From Psococerastis gibbosa (lineage: Eukaryota > Arthropoda > Insecta > Psocodea > Psocidae): 64,000 bases of DNA. The stretch spans positions 806,001 through 870,000 of the forward strand of contig OZ020486.1 of NCBI GenBank assembly GCA_963971405.1, read 5' to 3'. The notes beneath the pieces are model-generated. The model saw only the letters and a list, made by a program, of their open reading frames with translations. It did no database searches and was not told where the DNA came from. The translations under genes were made by a program, and so were the position numbers. The first letter of the stretch is position 1; every line of letters begins with the position of its first letter. Below are positions 36,401 through 45,080 of this stretch, piece by piece.

Positions 36401-36721
36401 ATGGTCAAGGAAATCAGCACCGATCATAGGCGTATCTACTTCGGCAAGGAGAAATTTCCATTCGAAATCCTTTGGAAACCCCAGTGATTGGCGCAGGAGT
36501 TTTTTTCCAAAGGTGCGTATCGCGGAACCATTGGCAGCGTAAAGACGACGGTTGCAGGGCGATGTATGTGGAGAGCTCGTTGCAGGAAGGACTGAAATAT
36601 CAGCACCCGTGTCAATTAAAAACTTAATTTTTGAGGACGGGTCGGTAATGAATAAGCGGCGGCTGGTTGGTTCCTGGATACACGCCGCTAATTGCGTCCA
36701 GCGAGGAATTCCCCCTGTTTC
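33467..36721 (-). CDS. pol: Gypsy Pol polyprotein (PR-RT-RNaseH-IN)
   Basis: The open frame is -1 relative to gag and extends 1084 codons. The start given is the first codon after an upstream in-frame TGA (36722-36724), since expression is probably by frameshift; the first Met is at 36427. Order: protease with [12 protein letters not shown] just upstream of that Met; RT with [47 protein letters not shown] and the catalytic YLDD; RNase H with [33 protein letters not shown] and TDHKPL; integrase with H-H-C-C zinc (HNLSHPG ... CISCQQAK), a D-D-E core ([32 protein letters not shown]) and a GPF-like end (YSGPYSVI). All catalytic residues are present. The C-terminus is read through the polypurine tract into the LTR. 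Confidence 0.94.
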   Translation of the reverse strand, partial: ETGGIPRWTQLAACIQEPTSRRLFITDPSSKIKFLIDTGADISVLPATSSPHTSPCNRRLYAANGSAIRTFGKKLLRQSLGFPKDFEWKFLLAEVDTPMIGADFLDHFGLVVDIKHGILVDPSTQCSSIAEIAFSKDLPEFSHSKFADIIKKFPSLTQGTPAFTAPPHSTTHVIQTTGPPVFAKVRRLPPDKYKAAHEEFSKMVKLGICRPSDSPWASPLHLVPKKDGSWRPCGDYKNLNAITVPDRYPIPHLCDFNAALAGKTIFSKLDLVRAFNHIPVHPNDIQKTAVITPFGLFEFLKLPFGLRNAAQTFQRFLHGILKDMPFVFSYLDDLLVASSSEHEHRSHLETIFRRLSEFHINIHIGKCVFGVPEVDFLGYRISASGITPLPSRVSAVQEFPKPKTITELRRFLGLINFYRKTLPNSGDALAHLSDLTRNKLVKSSRKGDKTPLSWTAIADEAFCKLKNDLARATLLAHPDLECKLVLITDASDVSVGAALHQRRGSILEPLGFFAHKLDDPQKAYSTYDRELLAIYLAIKHFRYMLEARDFELFTDHKPLTFAFLKSSDNASPRQRRQLSFIAEFTTNIQHIEGAANEAADCLSRLNAIDSFAITSETIAQAQVSDAEFQSLKGSTSLKWKPVHLPNGAVLQCDVSTGTLRPFVPHLFRRPLFDALHNLSHPGANTCVNMMRKRYVWPFLCRDVRQWARTCISCQQAKVGRHTSSTVLHLTSVKRRFEHVHLDIVGPLPLSRGQRYLVTLIDRFSRWPEAIPIEDIQAETVASAVLWGWISRFGAPATLTTDRGRQFESNLFQSLTQLLGTHHIKTTAYHPQANGMVERFHRTLKAALTAHLDQHWMDTLPIVLLGLRSHLIPSSNATPAELLYGETIRLPADFFVDTTQSIEIPEQLTPFRQKMQDMQAVPVSHHSKARTFVHKDLQKCTHVFLRIDAHRPPLQPCYSGPYSVIQRAAKVFTISTPRGTQTVSIDRLKPAFLLKEDYNQQIPDIPTYSPASARPPSRFEEASQNFSPDVSTYTPKCTSPSSPSSESSQPIAPLRHTRLGRPIKVPARFIDSLTFCSRGGVLWRS
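33481..33494 (-). promoter_or_regulatory. Polypurine tract of the Gypsy element
   Basis: The minus strand reads TAGGGGGGGAGTAT directly before the 3' LTR, the expected place for the plus-strand primer. It is also coding (SRGGV) at the end of pol. Confidence 0.75.
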
Positions 36722-37542
36722 TCAGGGGTGAGGGTGTTGAAAGAACAGGGTTGGCGACATTGGCGGGCGGCCTTCCCATAGGTCTGATGATACCAGCAGT
36801 AAATACCCTCACTATTTGGTTGCTTCTGCTTTGAAAAAATGATTTTATTAGGTCGTCGTTTAGGAATTTCTTGCTGCCTAGCGCCAGCGCGAAATGCTGA
36901 GACTTCATTAGCAAGAGCAGCGATTTGTGCAGACATGGCGCTCAAGCTCATGCAGTCTTGAATTGGCAAACTATTGGGTTTACGTGAGTCAACGATGGCA
37001 TCAGCCAGCAAACCCAAGCGCTCCAGAGGTTCAGTGGACGCGGTCAAAATCTGTCTCGCATTGTCAGGGAGTCGTTGTAGGAAAATTGTGCGTAGAACAC
37101 TGTCCGACACTAAATTCCCATTAAATTGGCGCAAACGGCGCAAGAGTGAGGAAGGCTTCTCGTCACCTATGGGAACATCTGCTAAAAGCTTCTGAATACG
37201 TTGTGTATCTGACAAACTGAACGTTTGCATCAGCCGATTTTTAAGATAAGTGTAGGGAAGGACTAGTGGTGACGCACTAAAAATGTCCGAAACCTGTTCG
37301 ACGATGTCGCTCTCTAAATTTGCCAAAAGATGATTGAACATGGCGTTTTCATCATTGCTAATTCCAACATTTTGGAAAATAGCCTCCACCTGGTGGAACC
37401 AGATGGTTATGTTATTTGTATAGAACGGTGGCAGACGCAAATTCGTCTGAGTTTGCTGCTTATTACTCACTGTGTCCGGTTTAATATTCTTCTGCGGGGT
37501 CACCAATGTGGGGTAATTCGTTATATTCCAAGAAGAATTCAT
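36688..37542 (-). CDS. gag: Gypsy gag protein with CHCC zinc motif
   Basis: A 284-residue structural protein expected to form the virus-like particle. The ATG is within the 5' LTR, and the first codons read across the LTR end and the primer binding site (TLVTPQK). Residues about 40-200 resemble retrotransposon gag/capsid ([20 protein letters not shown], later [11 protein letters not shown] and FLQRLP). Near residue 250 is C-x2-H-x9-C-x3-C ([18 protein letters not shown]), the CHCC variant known from CsRn1-clade elements, in place of the usual CCHC knuckle. It ends with TAG at 36688 and overlaps the pol frame by about 34 bases, so Pol is probably made by -1 frameshifting. A GGGGG run lies in the overlap, but I do not see a perfect canonical heptamer. 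Confidence 0.92.
   Translation of the reverse strand: MNSSWNITNYPTLVTPQKNIKPDTVSNKQQTQTNLRLPPFYTNNITIWFHQVEAIFQNVGISNDENAMFNHLLANLESDIVEQVSDIFSASPLVLPYTYLKNRLMQTFSLSDTQRIQKLLADVPIGDEKPSSLLRRLRQFNGNLVSDSVLRTIFLQRLPDNARQILTASTEPLERLGLLADAIVDSRKPNSLPIQDCMSLSAMSAQIAALANEVSAFRAGARQQEIPKRRPNKIIFSKQKQPNSEGIYCWYHQTYGKAARQCRQPCSFNTLTPEKQGEFLAGRN
37495..37505 (-). promoter_or_regulatory. Primer binding site, tRNA-Trp type
   Basis: One base after the 5' LTR the minus strand reads TGGTGACCCCG. It is complementary to the 3' end of animal tRNA-Trp (...CGGGGTCACCA) for 11 bases, after which the match stops. The site is translated as part of gag (LVTPQ). Confidence 0.8.
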
Positions 37543-37671
37543 TTTTGAATGAAACTAAATTTTTAATCTGCTTTTAAAAAGCAACTCCAAAAACAAAACA
37601 AGAAAAACAAAGTGGCGAAAATCAACAAAAACAAATGAATAAAGAAGGTGGCAGCACTCAAGAACGCCACA
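37507..37671 (-). repeat. 5' LTR of the Gypsy element
   Basis: 165 bp, identical to 33316-33480. The gag ATG (37540-37542) lies inside it, 36 bases before its end, so gag begins in the LTR. It is T-rich in element orientation and I see no clear TATA box or AATAAA. Confidence 0.95.
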
Positions 37672-37702
37672 ATACCATATAATACTACAATCAATATCAT
37701 TG

Positions 37703-38308
37703 GTATTTCCCATTCGCTAATTGCTATACTTGATTCCTACCTTCATGACAGAAAGATATTAGTATCCATCAACAACCAACACTCGAAAACCCACCCTGTA
37801 ACAGCTGGAGTTCCACAAGACAGCCTACTCGGGCCTGTCCTATTCAACATATATATTAACGACATACCTGTCCATCACCCCGTCCATGCTGCTACATATG
37901 CGGACGACACCAAGTTATATACCTCGGCAAGGTATCTACCATTGCAACCCAACTTAACGCTGCACTTCAGGAAGTATCTACTTGGGGTGCCAAAAATGGA
38001 GAATCAAGCTGAACTCTACAAAAACTGAAGCTATATTATACTCAAAAAAGCGCCAACCTACCCATGTATCATCAACCCTCCAGCTTAATGGCGACGATAT
38101 CCCACGGAAACCTGTTGTAAAATATCTAGGAGTCCATCTAGACCAACGACTCAATTTCAACACTCATGTGGGACTTCAGAAGAACAAGGCAACTCCGGTC
38201 CTTAATCTCCTCCGACCTCTCACACACTCCAAAGCCCCCATTTCCAAAAAGAATGGCATTCTTCTATACAAGGCGTTGATCCGTCCAGTGTTTACCTACG
38301 CCCCTGCT
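37703..38308 (+). pseudogene. Jockey-type LINE ORF2, second segment (RT core with YADD)
   Basis: Continuation of 31342-33106 after the nested insertion: IGISHSLIAILDSYLHDRK, then TAGVPQDSLLGPVLFNIYINDIP (usual GVPQGS has Asp for Gly) and the catalytic AATYADDTKLYTS. A frameshift near 37985 leads to the thumb region (KWRIKLNSTKTEAILYSKK, VVKYLGVHLDQRLNFNTHV, LLYKALIRPVFTYA). It is cut at 38308 by a hAT-type insertion and resumes at 39116. Confidence 0.85.
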
Positions 38309-39107
38309 CAGTGCCGGATTAACCCCTGGGAGGGGGGGGGGGCGGTGGCACAAGATATGGGGGGGCCGTGGGTGCAAACCAGAGGCGGACGAGGGGGCCC
38401 CAGACCTCATAAAAGGGGGAGGCACTTGTCAGTGGCGTAGCGATAGGTTTTCGAAGGTGTGGTATGATGTGCTGCCTCTGCACCCGTTTTCAGAAAAGTT
38501 GCTAAGAGACAGAGGGCTGAAATATTGGTTTTTTCCACATTTTGAGAGCAAGAAAGTCTACCTACATATTACAATGAATCAATATAATCACGGACAAGGG
38601 GGGCCCGGGGGTCACCCCGGGAGAAATCGTTTGAACAATAAGGCTGAAATGGTGAGGTTTTACGCATTTTGAGAGCAACAAGGCTTATATATTAGAATGA
38701 ATAAATATAATTGTGGATAAGGGGGGTCCGGGGAGAAAAGTGTTGAAAAATAGGGCTGAAATAGTGAGGTTTTGCGCATTTTGAGTGCTGTAGCCTGTAA
38801 CACTTAGATTTTAGAGGCAAAGAATATAACTGCCTTCGAAAGGGGGGAGAGGGGCGGTAGCAGGTCGCCTCGTCAGCCTCTGGTGCAAGTTGCAACCTCC
38901 TCTAAAATTCATAAATCTACCTACCAGCATTGCAGGAAAAAAATTATAATAACACTTCTTCCCGCCAATTTCAAAACTTTTAATTTCTAATTTTTTTATA
39001 TTTTAATCTTAAAGTATCTCATTCTGGGGGAATTTTAGGCATTTCTGGGGGGGGGGGGGGAGGGCGGGGGCCTGTGCCCCAAGTGCCCATGGGTGAATTT
39101 GGCACTG
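38309..39107 (+). mobile_element. Non-autonomous hAT-type element in the LINE
   Basis: 799 bp with ends CAGTGCC...GGCACTG and an exact 8 bp target duplication CCCCTGCT (38301-38308 and 39108-39115). The outer TIRs extend weakly (CAGTGCCGGATTAACCC against CAGTGCCAAATTCACCC). The interior has no transposase frame; it holds long G runs and GC-edged monomer repeats (about 38590-38830). An 8 bp duplication and CAG ends are hAT superfamily traits. Confidence 0.8.
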
Positions 39108-39115
39108 CCCCTGCT

Positions 39116-39270
39116 GTCTGGGGAGGAGCAGCTCCATCTACAATCAAAACTCTCCAATCAACGCAGAACAGGGCTCTAAGGAAAGTCCTCGGAATACCAC
39201 CATATATATCAAACAACAACCTTTACAGTGCTGAATTCAATAACATCCCAACAGTTACAATGTATTGGTC
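39116..39270 (+). pseudogene. Jockey-type LINE ORF2, third segment (C-terminal)
   Basis: Reads WGGAAPSTIKTLQSTQNRALRKVLGIPPYISNNNLYSAEFNNIPTV, the usual post-RT segment of Jockey ORF2, joining across the hAT-type insertion to 38308. Similarity ends near 39270, so the element's 3' end is missing or replaced. Confidence 0.75.
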
Positions 39271-39339
39271 TGTTCGTTCCAGAATACGCAATTAAGTTTT
39301 AAGGGGTTTTTAATAGTATATTGAGGTGGACCCTCCCCC

Positions 39340-39462
39340 CTCCCCCTCGAGGGATCTGAAATTTAACCATAGGAAAATTATTACCTATGAAATTACACAT
39401 GTCTGTGTCTACTTATTTATAAATTGGAATGCATGTTCGAGTAAACTCGGACCGGTTCTTTA
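39340..39462 (+). mobile_element. HINE-like 3' end fragment
   Basis: About 120 bp: GAAATTTAACCATAGG to CGAGTAAACTCG and ACCGGTTCTT. Confidence 0.7.
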
Positions 39463-40011
39463 CTACGAGATCCACCACCACCATTATGAACAAAAATAAC
39501 TTTCAAACGTTTCAACGTCTATTACCGACTAAGATTTATCTACCTTTATGTATTTATTGTCTATTATTGTATTTATTTGTGTAACCTATGCATTGTTATG
39601 TATAATACTTTATTTTCAGCAGACTCACCAACTTTCTTACTCCTTCTTATTCTTAGCCACCATATTCAATTATTCCTACCCCCCCCCCCCCTCTTCCTTT
39701 CCTATAGCCTAACTTTTTCCTATTATCGTAGGCCTCCCTACCCTCCCACTTATCTACCAACAGCTGCATGCAGCCTTTGATTTATTGGAAGGTTTTAATG
39801 GGCCGTTGGGTACCTTTTTCCTTCCAAACAACGTAACTTGATCCATTAACCCAAATACACATTAATACTCCCCGTTAGATTGGGCAAAAGTGCTGACTTA
39901 AACAGCAGGCCCTATTTCCAACCAGTTCGAGAGGTGGCACTGGGCAGGCCATCATCACTTCCTTACAGGCGAGGTTGGGGCCTGTTATCACAAAAAAAAA
40001 CCCTACCCAGG
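39463..40011. other. Unassigned intronic sequence
   Basis: AT-rich with a C run at 39679-39690. Could be the 3' remnant of a retroelement. Confidence 0.4.
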
Positions 40012-40180
40012 TCCCAGTCACTCGCTACGGAGCCACCGAGGTACAATCATCCAAGTCTACGCAGCGCCACTGAAGAAGATGTCGACCGCAGATGTTGACG
40101 AAACGTTTGGAAGTTCACTTTCATTACGACCACGGCCCATCAGCCCGGATCCTACTGGTTCTTCACTTGGCTGCTACCTG
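40012..40180 (+). repeat. Retroelement terminal repeat with hammerhead-like core, plus copy
   Basis: Second copy, with CTGAAGA at 40070-40076 and GAAAC at 40100-40104. It and the minus copy at 30345-30568 flank the Jockey LINE complex in inverted orientation. Confidence 0.5.
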
Positions 40181-40489
40181 TTTGGGGTTAGTGATTAGAG
40201 CATCCAATTTTTTATTTTTTTTTACAATAGGTTAACCGCATGCAAACAATTCAATGAATGCATACGATTGACCTCTTGAGTTGCCTCTGTAGGTTAGTAC
40301 CCGTGTTGACAAGTCTCCGATCGCATGGCGTGTAGAGACTACCACTAGCACGCTACCACCTTGCCATCCGATTTTTTTTTTACTTATGTAAAGTCGAGGC
40401 AACTGCCTGTAATAATAATAATTAAATTCTATCTGCGCTTTGTTTTAAATAAATAAATAAATAAATATGGACTTTTTTCTTCTATTACT

Positions 40490-40650
40490 AAGCCAACCTA
40501 GCGGTCTACATATTCTTACACTCAAATAGGAAGACCCAGGACCGCCTGATTTACATGCCCTCCGAGGCACGGCCAGAAAATGTAGCAAGTTTGAGACTCG
40601 AACCATTCGGGTGAAAGTCGGAGTCTGTACCACTACTCTACATGTCATGC
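40490..40650 (-). repeat. Dispersed repeat of LINE 3' UTR type, copy 2
   Basis: Second copy, preceded by an (AAAT)n tract at 40447-40466. CCTAGCGGTCTAC, TTCTTACACTCAAATAGG and TTTACATGCCC mark it. Confidence 0.5.
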
Positions 40651-40879
40651 TTTGTTGGCTTATAAGACAAGTATGTTATAATCCCTCTTGTATTTCCGAA
40701 CGATTGTTGCGTAGCGGTGGCAGTGTGCATATGCCATTCCCTACAGCATACAGTAACATAAATTCATGTATATGTATATAGTTTCTTGCTGGGGTATATC
40801 CACCATCAAGTTGTCCAAGTCTCTTTTTCGCCATCAGCAGCTTGTCAGTCAAATTAATTTTAGAGATCGGGTCACTTTC

Positions 40880-41010
40880 CCTCGCAACGTCAACTATATG
40901 TATACAATAATATAGGTAAACTGTATTATTTATGTTATATAATTATGCAATATAATGCCTATTCTGTAATGTTTTGGAGGAATATATTTTTACTTTACTT
41001 TACTTTCTGT
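40880..41010 (+). repeat. Probable LINE 3' terminus with (TTTAC)n
   Basis: AT-rich sequence ending GAGGAATATATTTTTACTTT plus further ACTTT units near 40990-41007. Non-coding. Confidence 0.35.
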
Positions 41011-42469
41011 ATATTGTGCAATTAGGTAGTCACTGAAACCAGTGATACGGTATTATGATTTAACGGTAATACTCTGATTATGTACGGCATGCGTGATGAA
41101 GTCAGCAGCATTGGCTTATATGTATATGCATTTTATTTGGTAGCTGATTAATCCACCAGCGGGCCGATTATTTTTAATCTTAACCAAGGATTAATAATGT
41201 ACGCAAGATAAATAATTTATAATGTAAAGTGCTATTGTAAATGGTTTTATTTACATGTTTAATATTAAAAATAATGGCCCGCAGGTAGGGGAGAAATACA
41301 ATAAGTATCGCGTCCACCTGTCGAGGATGGCATCATCATATAAAAAAGCCTTCCTTATACTAAGTATAAATTGGAAAGCAATAAATGTTGCAACTTTCTT
41401 TCTTAAATTAATAATAATATTTTTTTTTTTTAGTTTTTCCGTGTACTTTACCAGTAAGGTGCAACATTTCGAAGAAAAAAATTAATAGATAACGAATTGT
41501 CACGCTTATCGAGTGCAGTAGAGCAGTGGCACTGCAAAGTATAATTTTAATTAATAATTAATAATAATAATCCATTATAGAGTACCCACTCTAGTTTTCG
41601 GGCAAATTAATGCAAGATAATTAGGCCTAATAGGCAAATAGTTAGTCTGTATTTGAAATTAAGAATTTTTAGATTTCTTATTTTATTTTCCCTATCTTAT
41701 TGAATTGTTTTAATTTTAAATGGGAATTTGATAAATATCTCTGGTGAGACTGATCTGCCATATTTTTTATTTCACTTTTTCCTTTTCTTGTAACCCCGGA
41801 CAAGGCGCAATATAATAATAATAATAATCTTGTTCTTCTTCTCCGGCCGGTACTCCCCTGCGCTGAAGGAATATATTATTTAGAAAAATAATCAATTATA
41901 CCCTTGTAATACAAAAACCCTGTGGGCCCCCAAGTTAATAAACATTCCGGGGCTCGCACAATAAACGCTACAGATAGATGATGCAACATGTTTTCTATTT
42001 CACGTCTGTGTTATACCAAACAATTTAATTTCAAATCAGTTTCATACCATTTGCAATTTCTTATTTTCGTTTTTATTTCTCCCATTTCCGTTAATTTTTT
42101 AAGTTGAATTGGCAATTCATTAAAAATTTTGGATAAGCAATACACTATTTAATCTATCCCCGTATTTGTTGTAGGCTGGTTTCAAATTGACGTTTCTTTG
42201 GATTTCGAGTAGGGCCTATTGTGATGTGTGTTGTTATCTGTTTCAATGTTAAAATTCTTTTCAAAGAAGTTATATTTAATTACTTTAAATGTATAGAGTT
42301 GTTTTAGGTTTAATATTTCAAGGTAGGTACTTATATGTATATATTATTTGTAAATAAATAAATAAATAAATATTTTAATAAACGGAAAAACTGAAATTTT
42401 GACAAAGTTGCTACAAGTGGAATAATAACGGTACATCATATTATAACGCTTGTTGTAAGGCTTCCCTCC
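41011..42469. other. Unassigned intronic sequence
   Basis: AT-rich; short HINE piece at 41345-41382, (TAA)n at 41808-41828, (AAAT)n at 42353-42371. No gene. Confidence 0.5.
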
Positions 42470-42720
42470 TAATGCTATTTAGTGATTGATGTCACACAAC
42501 AATTTTACACCTGGTTAGCATTCTATTGAGACCAAGTTCTTGTAGGTAGTTGGTTCTGTACAAATTCATATAAAACCGACTTTTAACTGTTTTAAGGGAC
42601 ATGTTCACTAGGAGGGAAGAAATTTATTTGATATAGGATATTATAAACAGCAATACAGCTTCGCCTGTCAGTTAGTGAGCTGACTTCAAACAAATTTAGC
42701 AAATTATCATCAACATTGTT
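42470..42720 (-). pseudogene. Small LINE C-terminal fragment
   Basis: The minus strand translates as LLNLFEVSSLTDRRSCIAVYNILYQ ... VKSRFYMNLYRTNYLQELGLNRM, a pattern (sLxxRRxxxxlyniL, pR/kSRf) typical of LINE ORF2 C-termini. No other part of the element is recognised nearby. Confidence 0.5.
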
Positions 42721-42849
42721 ACATTTTTCATTTGGTTTGTTTCACAATATATATTCTTAATTATTCTATTTGGGCATTTTCCAATTTATTTATACTCAAG
42801 TTTTTTTAAATTTACCAAGTTGTTATTCCGTAAGTTATTACAGATTAGT

Positions 42850-43130
42850 TAGCCCTTGTTACGTGTTACGCACTAGGCCTAACAGAAGAGCATTCACTCC
42901 TCTTGGCCTAGGCTCATGGGGGTCATGGCTGAGGACCGAAATAAATCACTGTTTTGTGCAAGTTGGAGTACCGTCCTGAGTCACTACGTTATCGTGTAGC
43001 CCCCAAACACATTATGTTGACATGTTGTCCCCTAAGTTATTGCGCTGCCCCTTTTAATTATAACTTATATGTACCGTCTTACAATGTTACAAGCTAATCC
43101 ATAGACGGTGCCAGTTGGTGGTATACAAAT
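42850..43130 (+). repeat. Dispersed repeat with CCTAGGCC hairpin, copy 2
   Basis: Shorter copy of 27285-27812 on the same strand, ending AGACGGTGCCAGTTGGTGGTA. Confidence 0.55.
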
Positions 43131-43297
43131 TTGCTGTTTCATGTATTTTGTTGTACCTAGGAAATGTAAGCTATTTTTTTATTTAAACTTTTCATTAGTG
43201 GAGGAGGGATGGTTGTCCGCTTACGGGATGCATGACGCGGTATGTACGAAATGCCGCTAGGCCGCTAAAGTAAGCCCAAGGTTTACTCTGACCCGGG

Positions 43298-43487
43298 CAA
43301 AGGCGGATTTTAGGGGGGGGGGGGGTCAGAGGGTCCGGATGTCCCCAAAATAAATCAACTTACACTATAGATAACAATGGGCTTACTGCAGTGGGAATTA
43401 AAAATAATTATGTTTTTTAACGTTATAATCCACTGAACCTGCCCGCTGACCCCCCCCCCCCTAAATTGGAGGCAAAATCCGCCCTTG
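43298..43487 (-). mobile_element. hAT-type MITE, copy 2, beside the NK1 exon 1 donor
   Basis: 190 bp, same family as 10619-10805 in inverse orientation, with an exact 8 bp duplication GACCCGGG (43290-43297, 43488-43495). It ends 52 bases from the exon 1 splice donor, inside intron 1. Confidence 0.85.
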
Positions 43488-43545
43488 GACCCGGGAGACT
43501 GAGCAACGTTCGGTACTGTGTTATAAATAAGCAGGTGGTACTCAC

Positions 43546-44083
43546 CGTCGTCGTCGTCGCGGTCACTGTCTCCGTCCTGGGGCCGCCAGCAGCAAGGGGC
43601 GCGCGTCCCCGTGAACTTGGTGGGGTCAAGGATGTTCTCCACGGAGAAGGCCAAGCGGGAAGGCTGATCGCCGGGCGGTGGCCCCCCCGAGTCCTTGTCC
43701 TTGAGCAGACCGTCCAGGAACGGGTTGAAGAAGGGAGGTAATGAACGACTCCTTAACAGCAATGCGCTAAGTTTCAGTCGAGACCGGTCCTGACTGAGGT
43801 CCACCGCGTCGTCCACATACACTTGGTCGTCCTCATCCTCGGACTCGTCCCGCAGTCTGCTGTCGCTCAGTCTACTGTCGTCACGCAGCCTACTGTTATC
43901 TTCGAGTCTGGTGTCGTGACGCAAGCTGTCATCCTGTCGCAGTCTGCTCTCGTCCGTTGTGTCGTCCCTCAATCTACCGTTTTCCGGCAGTCTGTTGTCA
44001 TCCCGCAGTCCACTGTCGTCCTCGTGGAGCCTGTCCTCCTGCCTGTCCCCGTCTTCGTACTCATGCATTATGTTGACAGTCAT
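43546..44083 (-). CDS. slou/Nkx1-like: NK1-class homeobox gene, exon 1 (N-terminal region)
   Basis: This exon encodes residues 1-179 of a homeodomain transcription factor expected to act in the nucleus. The start is the first ATG of the open frame (44083); a second in-frame Met lies five codons on. Residues about 10-85 are a charged low-complexity tract built on repeated R-L-R-D-D-like units, followed by an acidic run. Near residues 145-160 the motif FSVENILDPTKF matches the EH1-like repression motif typical of NK1 proteins, which in that family recruits Groucho/TLE. The frame ends in an Asp run, then G and the donor GTGAGT at 43540-43545, leaving phase 1. Exon 2 starts with the two matching bases, making a Val codon. 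A further 5' non-coding exon cannot be excluded. The open frame past the donor (to 43355) runs into a MITE and is intron. Confidence 0.85.
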
Positions 44084-44329
44084 TGTAGCATGCTTGCTGC
44101 ACGATTGGTATCACACCCAACCCAACGCAATAATTCTTGGCCTGAAAATTGAAATGTTCAAAAAAAATCAAGTGGTTCTCGTTTAAAAAAAAAAAAAAAA
44201 ATGGATTGATATATATGGATACCATATGGTACCATACTGTAGCTACGGTAACGGTGATATTTTAAGCCCTACTGCCCAGTCTACATAAACTTACATGGGC
44301 GAGCTGTTCGGCATATCGTACAGTAACGG
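44084..44329. other. 5' flank of NK1 exon 1
   Basis: Immediate upstream region with a 17-base A run at 44187-44203. No confident TATA box or initiator identified on the minus strand. Confidence 0.4.
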
Positions 44330-44528
44330 CATACATGATGGGGATCTCCCTCGGAGGAAAATGTTTGGTTAAAATAGGCCAGAAATAGCAGGTATTTATT
44401 GTTTTGATAGCAGTTAAGTTTCGATTTTGCCGACAAAGACTTATTGCAAACAGGAGGGCCGCGGCGGACTATAAATTAGGTGCGAAATAGTGGGGTTTTA
44501 CTCACTTTACGCAAGTAAAAGCTTTCAG
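44330..44528 (-). repeat. GC-edged monomer repeats, degenerate
   Basis: Contains GGAAAATGTTTGGTTAAAATAGGCC and AGTGGGGTTTTACTCAC sections of the family without the full GC hairpin. Confidence 0.5.
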
Positions 44529-45080
44529 GAGATTTACACGTTTTGAGGTACCAGGAATCCAAAAAAGTGGTTTTAACGAAATGTCTGTCTGCCGGTCTGT
44601 CTGTTCGTCAATTTGTGGGCAAACTAATGGATGAATTTCGATTAAATTCGGCAGGCAGGTTCACGAAAATCACACCTCAGGACTATTTTTCAAAAACCCC
44701 TAAAAAAAATACTAATAAACAGCTTCCACGATTCTTTTTAAATTCACATACTATATATTGTAGTCGTTGTTAATGCCAACAAAACCCAACTCCCAATAGA
44801 TTGCGATAGTTTCGGAGAAAAATAGTATAATAAAAGCTCAATTTTCAGGAGAAATTACTAGAAAATAACTTTTTTGTGGAACCTTTCCGTTGATGCATTC
44901 TTACTTCAGGCATGTTTTACGTGTTAAATATAGAGTAACCAATTATTAAATCTAACAGGTTCCTTTCTCAAACAAATATTTGGTATTAAACAAAAAATTC
45001 TATTTTGAAGAAATAATAAGATTAGTCATGCCCTATAATACATATCGTAACATACCCTGCCACTATTACTTATAGGGAAT
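44529..45080 (+). mobile_element. HINE-like element, old 5'- and 3'-truncated copy
   Basis: Recognised from GATTTACACGTTTTGAGGTACC through the (GTCT) section (44582) to CATACCCTGCCACTATTAC. Many small deletions. Confidence 0.6.

Larger units (their letters stand above)
33316..37671 (-). mobile_element. Intact Ty3/Gypsy LTR retrotransposon, CsRn1-type
   Basis: A complete 4356 bp element with two 165 bp LTRs (TG...CA ends) that I find identical base for base. It is flanked by the 4 bp duplication ATAC (33312-33315 and 37672-37675). In element order it has the 5' LTR (37507-37671), a primer binding site matching tRNA-Trp, gag with a CHCC zinc motif, pol in the -1 frame (protease, RT, RNase H, integrase), a polypurine tract and the 3' LTR (33316-33480). 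CHCC gag, a Trp primer and a 4 bp duplication are the traits reported for the CsRn1 clade. No stop or frameshift interrupts gag or pol. Identical LTRs imply a very recent insertion. It sits inside a tRNA-containing short element, which in turn sits inside a Jockey LINE. Confidence 0.93.

Noticed and set aside
33316-37671. Endogenous retrovirus
   Set aside because: No envelope frame; the element has only gag and pol and fits an LTR retrotransposon.
43466-44152. Plus-strand frames (43466-43741, 43823-44152) opposite NK1 exon 1
   Set aside because: They are antisense shadows of the acidic repeat-coding exon.
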